Below, piece by piece: positions 18,581 to 27,900 of a DNA stretch of 36,221 nt (position 1 is its first letter; every line of letters starts with the position of its first letter). The DNA comes from Gimesia sp. (lineage in GTDB: Bacteria > Planctomycetota > Planctomycetia > Planctomycetales > Planctomycetaceae). Made by a program: the position numbers and the translations under genes. Location: the NCBI GenBank assembly GCA_002706765.1, contig PAJV01000014.1, positions 1-36,221 on the forward strand, written 5' to 3'. Below the pieces are notes generated by a model. The model was not told the origin of the DNA. It searched no databases and was given only the letters and a program-made list of their open reading frames with translations.

Positions 18581-19654
18581 ATGACCGACCATGAAGAGCA
18601 TCTGATGGTTCAGGAAGATGATGAGGCACAACGTGATCTGGAAGCACAGGCCATCCGCGGTCTGTCTAATGCTTACCTGCTGATGCGCGACGAAATTGGC
18701 AAAGTCATCATCGGTCAGTCGGAAGTGGTGGATGAAATCCTCATTTCACTGTTCAGCCGGGGACACTGTCTGCTGGTCGGTGTGCCTGGACTGGCGAAAA
18801 CGCTGCTGGTCAGTACGATTGCCAAGATTCTGCACCTCTCATTTCGGCGCATCCAGTTTACGCCGGACCTGATGCCCTCCGACATCACAGGCACCGACGT
18901 TCTGCAGGACGATCCGGAAACCGGGCACCGATCCTTTCAGTTTATGCAGGGGCCACTTTTTACTAACGTTCTACTGGCCGATGAAATCAACCGGACCCCT
19001 CCCAAAACTCAAGCCGCCCTGCTGGAAGCCATGCAGGAACGCCACGTGACCGTGGGTTCGAACACGTATCGTCTGCCGGAACCGTTTTTCGTTCTGGCCA
19101 CACAAAACCCGATCGAGCAGGAAGGGACTTATCCGCTGCCGGAAGCGCAGCTGGACCGTTTTATGTTTAACGTGGTCGTAAATTATCCCTCTGCTGCGGA
19201 AGAGCTGATGATCCTCAAACAGACGACCGGTAATCAGAAACCGGAACTGGAAGCCGCTTTAACAGGCCGCCAGATCCTGGCACTGCAGGAAGTCGTCCGT
19301 AAAGTTCCCGTCGCCGAGCATGTCTTTGTATATGCCCGGGACCTGGTACGGGCCACACGTCCGGGTGAAGCAACCGCTCCCAAATTCATCAAAGAATACT
19401 TGTCATGGGGTGCAGGACCGCGCGCCGGTCAGTTCCTGATTCTGGGTGCCAAATCCCGGGCCATTCTGGAAGGCCGCTTCCATGTTTCAACCGAGGATAT
19501 TAAATCAGTCGCCCATGCCGTTCTCAGACATCGAATTGTCACAACTTTTCAGGCCGACAGCAAAGGACTTGCTCCCGACGACATTATTGACATGCTGATT
19601 GAACATGTTCCAAACCAGCTTAAATCTCAGGCGAAAGAAGCCGCAAAAGGGTAA
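18581..19654 (+). CDS. MoxR-family AAA+ ATPase
   Basis: 357 residues. Walker A is GVPGLAKT (67-74), Walker B is LLADEINR (131-138), and the sensor region is [28 protein letters not shown] (split: [28 protein letters not shown]), all diagnostic of MoxR/RavA-type ATPases. They usually act as chaperones for metal-centre or envelope-protein assembly together with a DUF58/von Willebrand A partner. Here no such partner follows; the next gene is a cysteine desulfurase. I start at ATG 18581, the first ATG in frame (the TTGs at 18557 and 18560 are weaker). An N-terminal acidic extension ([14 protein letters not shown]) precedes the domain. Confidence 0.93.
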   Translation: MTDHEEHLMVQEDDEAQRDLEAQAIRGLSNAYLLMRDEIGKVIIGQSEVVDEILISLFSRGHCLLVGVPGLAKTLLVSTIAKILHLSFRRIQFTPDLMPSDITGTDVLQDDPETGHRSFQFMQGPLFTNVLLADEINRTPPKTQAALLEAMQERHVTVGSNTYRLPEPFFVLATQNPIEQEGTYPLPEAQLDRFMFNVVVNYPSAAEELMILKQTTGNQKPELEAALTGRQILALQEVVRKVPVAEHVFVYARDLVRATRPGEATAPKFIKEYLSWGAGPRAGQFLILGAKSRAILEGRFHVSTEDIKSVAHAVLRHRIVTTFQADSKGLAPDDIIDMLIEHVPNQLKSQAKEAAKG

Positions 19655-19694
19655 CGGTTTCCCCGGACTACCGATTTTAAAATACTGACCTCTC

Positions 19695-20840
19695 ATGTCG
19701 ATACCAGCTTCACAACGGATCTTTCTGGATAACAATTCTACCACGCGCCCCCTGGACGATGTGGTGGACCTGGTCGCAGAACAGTATCGAACCCACTACG
19801 CCAATCCCGGCAGCGCACACGCCGATGGCCGCCAGGCGCGCCGAGTACTGGAAGATGCCCGCGAGCAACTGGCGTCGCTTCTGGGCGCGCATCCCCAGGA
19901 AGTGATCTTTACCAGCGGCGGTACGGAATCGATTAACCTGGCGATTCAGGGATTCTTATCCGGTTCCCCGGGAGAGATTGTATTACCGGCCGGCGAGCAT
20001 CCGGCAACCGTCAATACCATCCGTCGCCTGGCACCGCGAGGCCTCAAACAGGTTCAGCTGCCATTAGACAACGCAGGCAGAATAAAGACCCGTTCTCTCA
20101 CTGAGCTGAACTGGGAACACGTTCAACTGGCCACGGCCCTCCTGGCCCATAATGAGACCGGCGTGATTCAGGATATCGCCCCGCTGGCAGACTTGTGCCT
20201 GAAACATCAGATCCCACTACATCTGGATTGTGTGCAGGCGATCGGGAAAATTCCGTTTCATTTTGATGAGTCCGGCGCAACCGCTGTCAGTCTGGCGGCT
20301 CATAAATTTCATGGTCCGCGCGGCATCGGTGCTCTGATCGTCAAAGCCGAAGCACGCCTGCTGCCTCAAATCGCTGGTGGCCATCAGGAGCGGGGCAAAC
20401 GGGCGGGAACCGAACCAGTAGCCTTGGCGGCTGGCTTGGCAAAAGCCCTGGCGGCGGCTGTCCAGGAACAAGAGCAACGTTCACGTCAGATGGCTGCACT
20501 CAGAGATCGTCTGCAGGAGGGACTGCAGGAACTCTGTTCGCCTGCGGTGGTTAATGGCAGTCAAGCGCATCGGCTTCCCAATACCCTCAACATCTCCTTT
20601 CCCGGCCTGGATGGAGAAGCCCTGCTGATCTCACTCGATCTGGCAGGCATCTCCTGCTCACTGGGCAGCGCCTGTGCCAGCGGTTCACGGGATCCGGCTC
20701 CCGTACTACTGGCAATGGGCTGCGAGGAACGCGTCTATCGCTCTGCTGTTCGTTTAAGCCTTTCATTCCTCAATACAAACGAGGAAATCGAAGCAGCTAT
20801 TATTCGAATCAGCAAAGTGGTTAACCAACTGCGGTCCTGA
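19695..20840 (+). CDS. Cysteine desulfurase (NifS/IscS-like), class V aminotransferase fold
   Basis: 381 residues. It frees sulfur from cysteine as an enzyme persulfide for Fe-S cluster or thio-cofactor synthesis. The start IFLDNNSTTRP is the family hallmark. PLP-site residues are visible: the His in GEHPATVNT (H102), N153 in AHNETG, D178 and Q181 in HLDCVQ, and the Schiff-base lysine K204 in AAHKFHGPRG. The persulfide cysteine is C327 in CSLGSACASGS. No scaffold (IscU), regulator or SUF genes are adjacent. It starts 40 bases after the MoxR stop and may be cotranscribed. ThiC in the same window needs an Fe-S cluster, but a direct link is only a guess. A ThiI/tRNA-thiolation partner role is also possible. 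Confidence 0.92.
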   Translation: MSIPASQRIFLDNNSTTRPLDDVVDLVAEQYRTHYANPGSAHADGRQARRVLEDAREQLASLLGAHPQEVIFTSGGTESINLAIQGFLSGSPGEIVLPAGEHPATVNTIRRLAPRGLKQVQLPLDNAGRIKTRSLTELNWEHVQLATALLAHNETGVIQDIAPLADLCLKHQIPLHLDCVQAIGKIPFHFDESGATAVSLAAHKFHGPRGIGALIVKAEARLLPQIAGGHQERGKRAGTEPVALAAGLAKALAAAVQEQEQRSRQMAALRDRLQEGLQELCSPAVVNGSQAHRLPNTLNISFPGLDGEALLISLDLAGISCSLGSACASGSRDPAPVLLAMGCEERVYRSAVRLSLSFLNTNEEIEAAIIRISKVVNQLRS

Positions 20841-22815
20841 CCTGATCCCAGGGTATTGTCGATTTTGTCAGGTGCTTGTGTTTCGGTCTCTGTTCCAGGG
20901 ACCGCGTTGGTTTTGAAAGGACATTGTTCCAGGCCGGGCAGCCGCTACTCTCCCGGATCATCAAAAATCGTAAACTGCGGCATTGGCAATTCCGACTGCT
21001 CCAACGCTTTGAGCTGAGTTTCGATCAACTCAATGCGACTGGCGATCAATTCGCGACGGTGACCACTTTTGTTCCCAGTCCTGAAACATGGTTGCGACAT
21101 TCTCTGATGCGACTGTTGAGGCGTGACGGGTTGTTTGGATTTTTACAAGCGATCGTCCTAATCTTGAGTGGGCTTCTTTAACCTGATGACTAGTGTGTTG
21201 GGGACACAAAGGCATGCGATGCTGCTCCCTAAGGTATGCGATTCGTGAATATGGTCTTCTTAGGATGAATACATCTTGAAAGTGAAACTGATCAGCGCAG
21301 GTGCAATATGATCTGTAATATTTATTCCATCAACTGTTGAGACTTCAATTGTCTGCTTATTCAACCACCTGCTGTGGCATGTTCGCTTTTGGCAAGATAT
21401 GAAAGATGGATCGTCATTGCCGATCAGTGATCTTGAGCAATAAGCGTTGACTTTTCACATGAAAAAATGAGACTCCGCAAACACTGAGTTCATTTGTTAC
21501 GACCAGCATTCATCAGAACAATTATCATCAACCCGCATAATCAATAACTCTGCAATAGCAGTCATAAAATGCATACGGTTGGAATCCTCTACAAAGAAGC
21601 CGCCTGCATACCATTCATTTAGAGGTGCACTGCAGGAAGCCGCAACAGGTCTAATACGATTTGAAGCTAACTGTATCCAGTTTTACTGTAGCGTCTCCAG
21701 GGTCAATTGGGCCTGGTATAATAGATTGAGAGACGCTTTGATTAAGTGTGATGCGCTCTAGAATAATCGAATCTCGTGCACTCGGAATATACAGACTGCG
21801 TCTACTTCTCTGGATGATCAAAGCACATGACACATACCGGAAAACTGGCAAGATTACATCCAAACGAGAGCCGCTCCATCACTGGAGCAATTACTCTGAT
21901 TTAAAATGACGACAGAATCAGAGCCGGGCTCTTACAACCTGGGCTGTCAAAGTAGTGGGGACGTTTTCTCTTCCATCACTTCCCCGTGGCTTCATATGAT
22001 GTAGATTCCAGCTCTGAAATTCAGCACAAGTATCTTCACAAGAGAAATCAGAGAAATTTCAGTACGTTGATTTCGGGTGGCAGTTTTCCTCAGCCTGGAG
22101 AGTGATGAGGTCACTGTCTACGTGGTTGCTTCGTCTCTTCTTTCCATTGATCCTTCTTTTAAAGCGAAGAACACAACCAGGTCTCTCAGTACTGCCTGCC
22201 GGTCTCATTGAACAGACGGGAGAGCCGCTAACTGGAGAAATACCAGGGGGAATTTACCTCACGGCAAAGTTTAACAGTTACGCTGCGGTTGCGCGTTCCG
22301 CAACCCGGGCAGGGTCCAGTTAGGCAAACAGAAACGATCCTGCAGCCAGCCTTAACATAAATATTCATTTACCTGAAACGATCCCCACTTTCCTCTCCCA
22401 CGCTAATAGAGTTACAGCCGAACTTTTGATGAAGGAACGGATAACAGTTACAACTCGTCCTTTCCCGAGTGCGATACCGGAGAGATCGGTTTATTTTCAA
22501 AAAAACACCAAAGACACTCAGATTACCTAAAGTAACATTCCGATAGAATATGAGCATGAATGCGCAGCTTCCCTCTGCACCTTCACTGCGTCAGCTGAAT
22601 CTGGAATGGTTTTGTTATGGAAAGATAAGCCACATCAGTTCGAGGAATCCTGTCAGAATGTATCGCTTTGATTTCACATTTATCGGATTTGGCAGGATCA
22701 AAAACTAATGTCTTCGGGTGGTTTCAGCATCATTCGAAACCTAAATCATATAAGTAGCTAACCCCCATTAATCCCTTGGGAAGCTTTTATTTACAAGTGA
22801 GAAAGGCTGTTTGCC
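20841..22815. other. Two-kilobase region without a convincing intact gene
   Basis: The region looks less coding than its neighbours: frames are short, stops are frequent on both strands, and the composition is AT-richer by eye. A few frames read like real protein but lack starts or are interrupted: minus 20945-21100, minus 21497-21682 (contains NEWYAGGFFVEDSNRMHF), minus 21651-21863, and plus 22550-22708 (52 codons). They could be relics of decayed genes. No tRNA, insertion-sequence ends or array were seen. The part near 22700-22815 must contain the flagellin promoter; I could not pin it down. Confidence 0.5.
20945..21100 (-). CDS. Possible small protein or gene remnant, 51 residues
   Basis: A minus-strand frame starting at ATG 21100, with HRRELIASRIELIETQLKAL near its middle and a tail of PQFTIFDDPGE. 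The sequence is amphipathic-helical and coding-like, but it has no recognised family and only a weak AGAGA ahead of the start. The frame stays open upstream for another 16 codons without a start, which is compatible with a truncated 3' end of a larger gene. Low certainty. Confidence 0.25.
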   Translation of the reverse strand: MSQPCFRTGNKSGHRRELIASRIELIETQLKALEQSELPMPQFTIFDDPGE

Positions 22816-24627
22816 ATGACACGAATTAATACTAACGTTGCCTCGCTGAGAGGTCTGCGTAGTTTAAACAAATCTACAAATCTTCTGGATACCTCACTGA
22901 CACGATTGTCAACCGGTTTGAAAATCAACTCGGGTAAAGATAATCCATCAGGTCTGATCGCCAGCGAAACTCTGCGATCTCAGGTATCTGCTATTGAACA
23001 ATCCATTAAAAACAGTAACCGTGCCAGCAACGTAATCGCGACTGCTGACTCGGCTCTGGGCGAAGTCACTAACCTGTTAAACCAGGTACGTGGTCTGGTC
23101 CAGGAAGGTTTGAACAAAGGGGCATTGTCCCAGGACGAAATCGCTGCAAACCAGTTGCAGATCGATACTGCTTTGTCAGCCATCAACCGAATTTCCGCCA
23201 ATACATCTTTTGCTGGTGATAAACTGATTGACGGAAGTAAAGCGTTCCGTACTCAGTCTTCTGCAGTTGACTCTGCAAAACTCTCCGACTTTCAGGTAAA
23301 CGAAGCCGTATTTGGTTCCAGCAGTTCCATCACCCTTGACGCCACCATTGTTACAGCTGCCACCCAGGCCAGTCTGGATTACAGTGCCGTTGATGGCGGC
23401 CTGGCATCGGCATCCACAATTGAAATTGGCGGTTCCAGCGGTTCACAGGTGCTCTTCCTGGGTGCCTCCAGTACTCTGGACAACGTTAAAGATGCTGTGA
23501 ACGGCGTGACCGACATTACTGGTGTCACTGCCGCAAAGACGAACAAGGTGGCCAGCAACCTGACCCTCGCTAACGCCAACGCGACGAACTCAGGCCTGAC
23601 ATTTACCGATGCCCGTACTTCAGACAGTATCCTGGGTGATACAGGACAGAATATTCGCGTACAGTTTGTAGACCCTGCTACGAACAGTGCTGCTGCGAAC
23701 ATTTCCTTCAGCAATACGAATACAGATATTACGATTGTCGTCAGTCTGGCGACCGATGGTTCAAGTGTTATTACATCAGACGCTGCCTCCATCAAAACTC
23801 TGCTCGATGGTAACGCCGATGTGAACTCTCTGATTTCTACCGCTGCGGAAGGTGACGGTTCCGGTGTCGTTGAAGCCGAAGCTGCTGCTGCTTTGGCTGG
23901 TGGTACCAATGCCTACCTGACATTCAGTGCTTCCAACTACGGTGCAGATGAATTCGTCGATGTTAACGTGCTGTCTGGTACGTTTGACACCGTCGATACC
24001 ATTGCCACGGGCAACTCGCTGAAGCGTGCCATTGGTTCGGACATCGTTGCCCGTATCAACGGTCAGGTCGCTCAGGGTTCCGGACTTACGGCTAACCTGC
24101 GGTCTCAACAGTTGGATGCTTCGTTCTCCTTCACCGCTGCTGCGAACACAACCAATAATACTGCCAGCATGACAATCACCGGTGGTGGATCACTGTTCCA
24201 GATTGGACAGGACGTATCAGCCGCTGGTCAGGTCGGTATCGGAATCGAAGCCGTCAACACAGCCCGTCTGGGTGGTGTTTCCGGTAAATTGTTCGAACTC
24301 GGCTCGGGTGGTGGTAAGAGTCTGCTGGACGTCGGTCCTTCGGTTCCCGGTTCTGACCTGGTGAACATCATCGAAGAAGCCGTCAACCGTGTTTCGACTC
24401 TCCGTGGTCGTCTGGGTGCGATTCAAAAGAACGTGATCGAAACCAACGTCTCATCACTGGGTGTTGCCCTGGAAAATATTTCTGAAGCACGCAGCCAGAT
24501 TGTGGACACCGACTTCGCTGTCGAAACCGCAAATATGACCAAAGCTCAGATTTTGAACCAGGCTGGTATTTCGGTTCTCTCGATTGCCAACCAGAACCCA
24601 CAGCAGGTATTGAGTCTCCTCGGTTAA
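22816..24627 (+). CDS. Flagellin
   Basis: 603 residues. The N-terminal D0/D1 half begins TRINTNVASLRGLRSL and has LDTSLTRLSTGLKINSGKDNPSGL, and the C-terminal D1/D0 half ends with SLGVALENISEARSQIVDTD and ILNQAGISVLSIANQ. Both fit bacterial flagellin, and the ends stack into the filament core. The central region (about 145-510) is long, Ser/Thr/Asn-rich and beta-like, with hook-IN-type motifs such as STIEIGGSSG followed by VKDAVNGV. It is surface-exposed and a natural target for O-glycosylation. The start has GAGAAAGG upstream at about 22799-22806. It is followed by a terminator and by a glycosyltransferase/methyltransferase gene set, then fliD and fliS. Length is above the minimal about 280 residues and within the range of long flagellins. 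Confidence 0.96.
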   Translation: MTRINTNVASLRGLRSLNKSTNLLDTSLTRLSTGLKINSGKDNPSGLIASETLRSQVSAIEQSIKNSNRASNVIATADSALGEVTNLLNQVRGLVQEGLNKGALSQDEIAANQLQIDTALSAINRISANTSFAGDKLIDGSKAFRTQSSAVDSAKLSDFQVNEAVFGSSSSITLDATIVTAATQASLDYSAVDGGLASASTIEIGGSSGSQVLFLGASSTLDNVKDAVNGVTDITGVTAAKTNKVASNLTLANANATNSGLTFTDARTSDSILGDTGQNIRVQFVDPATNSAAANISFSNTNTDITIVVSLATDGSSVITSDAASIKTLLDGNADVNSLISTAAEGDGSGVVEAEAAAALAGGTNAYLTFSASNYGADEFVDVNVLSGTFDTVDTIATGNSLKRAIGSDIVARINGQVAQGSGLTANLRSQQLDASFSFTAAANTTNNTASMTITGGGSLFQIGQDVSAAGQVGIGIEAVNTARLGGVSGKLFELGSGGGKSLLDVGPSVPGSDLVNIIEEAVNRVSTLRGRLGAIQKNVIETNVSSLGVALENISEARSQIVDTDFAVETANMTKAQILNQAGISVLSIANQNPQQVLSLLG

Positions 24628-24661
24628 TCCGCGGCTGAATCAGTAACCAACTGAAATTATG

Positions 24662-24700
24662 AAAACACTATCCATCTTCTGGTGGGTAGTGTTTTTTATT
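24662..24700 (+). terminator. Intrinsic terminator after flagellin
   Basis: AAAACACTA (24662-24670) pairs with TAGTGTTTT (24687-24695), with a further CCA/TGG pairing inside, followed by a T-rich tail. It separates the flagellin transcript from the downstream glycosyltransferase gene. Confidence 0.85.
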
Positions 24701-24876
24701 TATCCCCCCACCTCCCCCCAGCCTGACATGCCAGCTTGAGTCAAAAGACCGTGATTGCACCTGATTTGCCCTTGTCTGAAGAATCCACTTATCTCTCCCC
24801 TCATCGCAGCCGATACAAACAGAATAACCGGAAAAGTCTGTCTGGGATTCCGTATCCGGCAGTTTTGCTCAGCACC

Positions 24877-24895
24877 GATTGAAATATTTTCAATC
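24877..24895. promoter_or_regulatory. Perfect inverted repeat upstream of the GT41/methyltransferase gene
   Basis: GATTGAAA-TAT-TTTCAATC is an 8-bp perfect inverted repeat with a 3-base centre, ending 25 bases before the start codon at 24921. Its size and place suit a dimeric repressor operator, or a small hairpin. No regulator gene is adjacent. Confidence 0.4.
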
Positions 24896-24920
24896 ACCAA
24901 CGTGATTCAAAGAAAATCTC

Positions 24921-27900
24921 ATGCCTTCACTTAAGGAACTATTGGGAACTGCGGTTCAACAGCACCAGGCGGGAAATCTCCCCCTGGCGGAGCAACTCTA
25001 CCGTGAAGTGCTGCAACACGATCCCGGTCAGGCTGACGCCCTGCACCTGCTAGGCGTGGTTTATCTGCACCTGAAACAGTTTTCCAAAGCCATTGATTTC
25101 ATCACGCGGGCGATCAGCCAGAACGACGGCATAGGCGCTTTCTTTTCAAATCGCGGTGCCGCCTGTAAAGGCCTGGGAAAATTTGAAGACGCGATTACCA
25201 ATTACCAGCGCGCCATTGAACTGGAACCCCGTAATGCCGCCTTCACTTATAATCTGGCAATTACCCTGGCGCTGACGGGTGAAAAACAACAGGCGATCAA
25301 AGCCTATCGAAAAGCGCTGGAACTGAAACCGGGCTATCCGGATGTTCTGATCAACCTCGGCAACCTGTTACTGGAAACCGACGAGATCGAGGAAGCCATC
25401 CAGATCTGTCAGCGGCTCGTGCAGTTGTCACCAGATCTCCACACTGCTCAATTCAATCTGGCCAACGCACTGGCAAAATCAGATGCTCCGGAATCGGCAG
25501 AAGCAGCCTATGAGCGCGCTTTACAGCTGGCTCCCCATCATCTGGATACCATGAAGAATTACGCCGTATTTCTTTCTGCACAAGAGAAATACGAAGCTGC
25601 GATTTCCGTCCTGAGGAAAGCGGCCGTTCTGGAACCGAGAAACTGGGAAGTCCTGAATAATCTGGGAATTGTTTATACCGAACAGGAGGCTTTCGAGTCG
25701 GCCATCTCCTGTTTTGACGAAGCATTAAAGTATGCGCCGGAAAACTGCGATATCCGTTTTCATCTGGGTAAAGCCCTCGAAGCGTCAAAGCAGACCCACG
25801 AGGCCATGATCGTGTTCCGGGACGTTTTGAAAAAACAACCTCACCATCCGGGAGCCGCATTTCACCTGGGATCCCTGGTCGCCATGCTGGGCGATTATGG
25901 ACAGGCATACGATATCTTCCAGCGACTGTATCAGAGTGATCCGACCAATACAGCTTCATTGTTCGGGATGGGATCCGTCAGACTCAAGCAGGGAAAAGTC
26001 GGTTCTGCTGTCGGTTATTTCGAAACACTGGCAGGCCTCGAACCCGACCATCTGCCTTCCCGTCTGCACCTGATCGATCTCTATTCGCGCCAGATGCGTA
26101 ATCATGAAGTCGAAAAACATGTCGAAGAGGCCCTGGTAACTCACCCCGAGAATGCAGTGCTCTGGAACTACAAAGGACACATCCAGAATCAGAAGAAGCA
26201 ATTCAAGAAAGCACTCAAAAGTTTTCTCCAGGCTGTCGAACTCGATGATACCTATTTGCATTCCTACAGTAATCTGGCAACCGTCTACCAGTCTATGGGT
26301 ATGTTTGCGGAAGCAAAACAGGCTCTGGAAAAAGCATACGAGCTGGCTCCCCTCCCGGAATATCGACTCGCCCTGGCCAGCTTACTGCCTCCCATTCCGG
26401 CCTCGCTGGATGAAATCCAGGAAGTTCGCGACACATTCGTTCAAAACATTGAAGAGATGCACGATGATAAAGTTCAGATTGACGCATCAATCAAATTAAC
26501 TCCGGGAACCTTTTACCTCGCCTATCAGGGTTACAATGACCGCCCCATCATCGAACGGATGGCAGAGTTGTATCGGGTCAAAAACGATCTCAGCTGGAAC
26601 CCCGAGGCACCGACGGTCGAGCGGAATGGAAAAATTCGTATCGGATTTATTTCCAGTCTGTTTTACAACCATACCATCGGCTCTCTGATGAAAGGCATCA
26701 TCCGGAATTTCGACCGGGAAAAGTACCATGTCATCACGATTTCCCCGACGAAATATATGGATGCCGTTGCTACGGAAATTCGCAGTGATTCGGATGAATA
26801 TGTCTTTCTGGGAATCGAATTACGCCAGGCCAGCCAAGTCCTGCAGAGCCTGGAACTGGATGTACTCTTCTATGCCGACATCGGCATGGATCCGTTTATC
26901 TTCTCACTGGCGACCACCAGACATGCTCCCGTACAATGCGTGACCTGGGGACATCCCATCACGACCGGGCTGAAGACCATTGATTATTTCATCTCCAGTA
27001 AACTTATTGAACCGGAAGACGCACAGGAACACTACTCTGAACAACTGGTTCAGCTGGACTCGTTGCCTTCCTATTATTATCGCCCTGCTCTGCCGGAAAA
27101 AATCAAAAACCGGGCAGCCTTCGGTCTGTCCGATGACGAACATGTTTACGCCTGCCCCCAGACCCTGTTTAAGATTCATCCCGAATTTGATCAGATCCTG
27201 GCAGGAATCCTCGAACGGGACTCGCAAGCCCGGATCGTAATGATTCGGGACCAGACTTCAAAATGGAAAGACCTGCTGGTAACCCGGTTTAAAAAATCAT
27301 TCCCGGAACTGGTAGACCGGATTCTCTTCCTGCGGGGCATGTCGACTCCCGACTTTTTGAACCTGATTTATATCTCAGATGTATTGCTCGACCCGCTGCA
27401 CTTTGGTGGGGGAAACACATCCTATCAGTCAATGGCGATCGGCACTCCGGTTGTCACCCTGCCGGCAAAATACATGCGTGGCCGGGGCATGCTCGCGATC
27501 TACAATAAAATGGGACTGCAGGACTGCGTGGTCAATTCCATTGATGAATACATCGAACTGGCCTGTCGCATCGGTTCTGATGAAACATTCCGCGATCAGC
27601 TTCGCCTGAAGATCCTCTCCAAGAGCCACCTGGTCTTTGAAGACATCAACACGATTCGTGAATTGGAAACATTTTTCGTCTCCGCTTTAGAACACTGCAA
27701 CACGCGGCAGCCTGTCAATCAACCACTTCTCAGTCTGAGCAGCTCGGACAACAGCAAGGAACCCAGCATGGATGCTTCAATCAATCAGCCAGGAAACGCT
27801 GATCACATTAAAATCCTGAATTCTGCCATGCAGAATTACACTTGCCCCGCCTGTGGTTATCATATCGCAGTCCAGTTTTACGATGGGGGATTACTCCCCT

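Noticed and set aside
22550-22708. 52-codon plus frame before flagellin
   Set aside because: No ribosome site and no recognisable features; mentioned only as a possible relic.
22742-22771. TAAA...CCCATTAA as a flagellin sigma-28 promoter
   Set aside because: The -10 match is only 5 of 8 and the spacing is too long.
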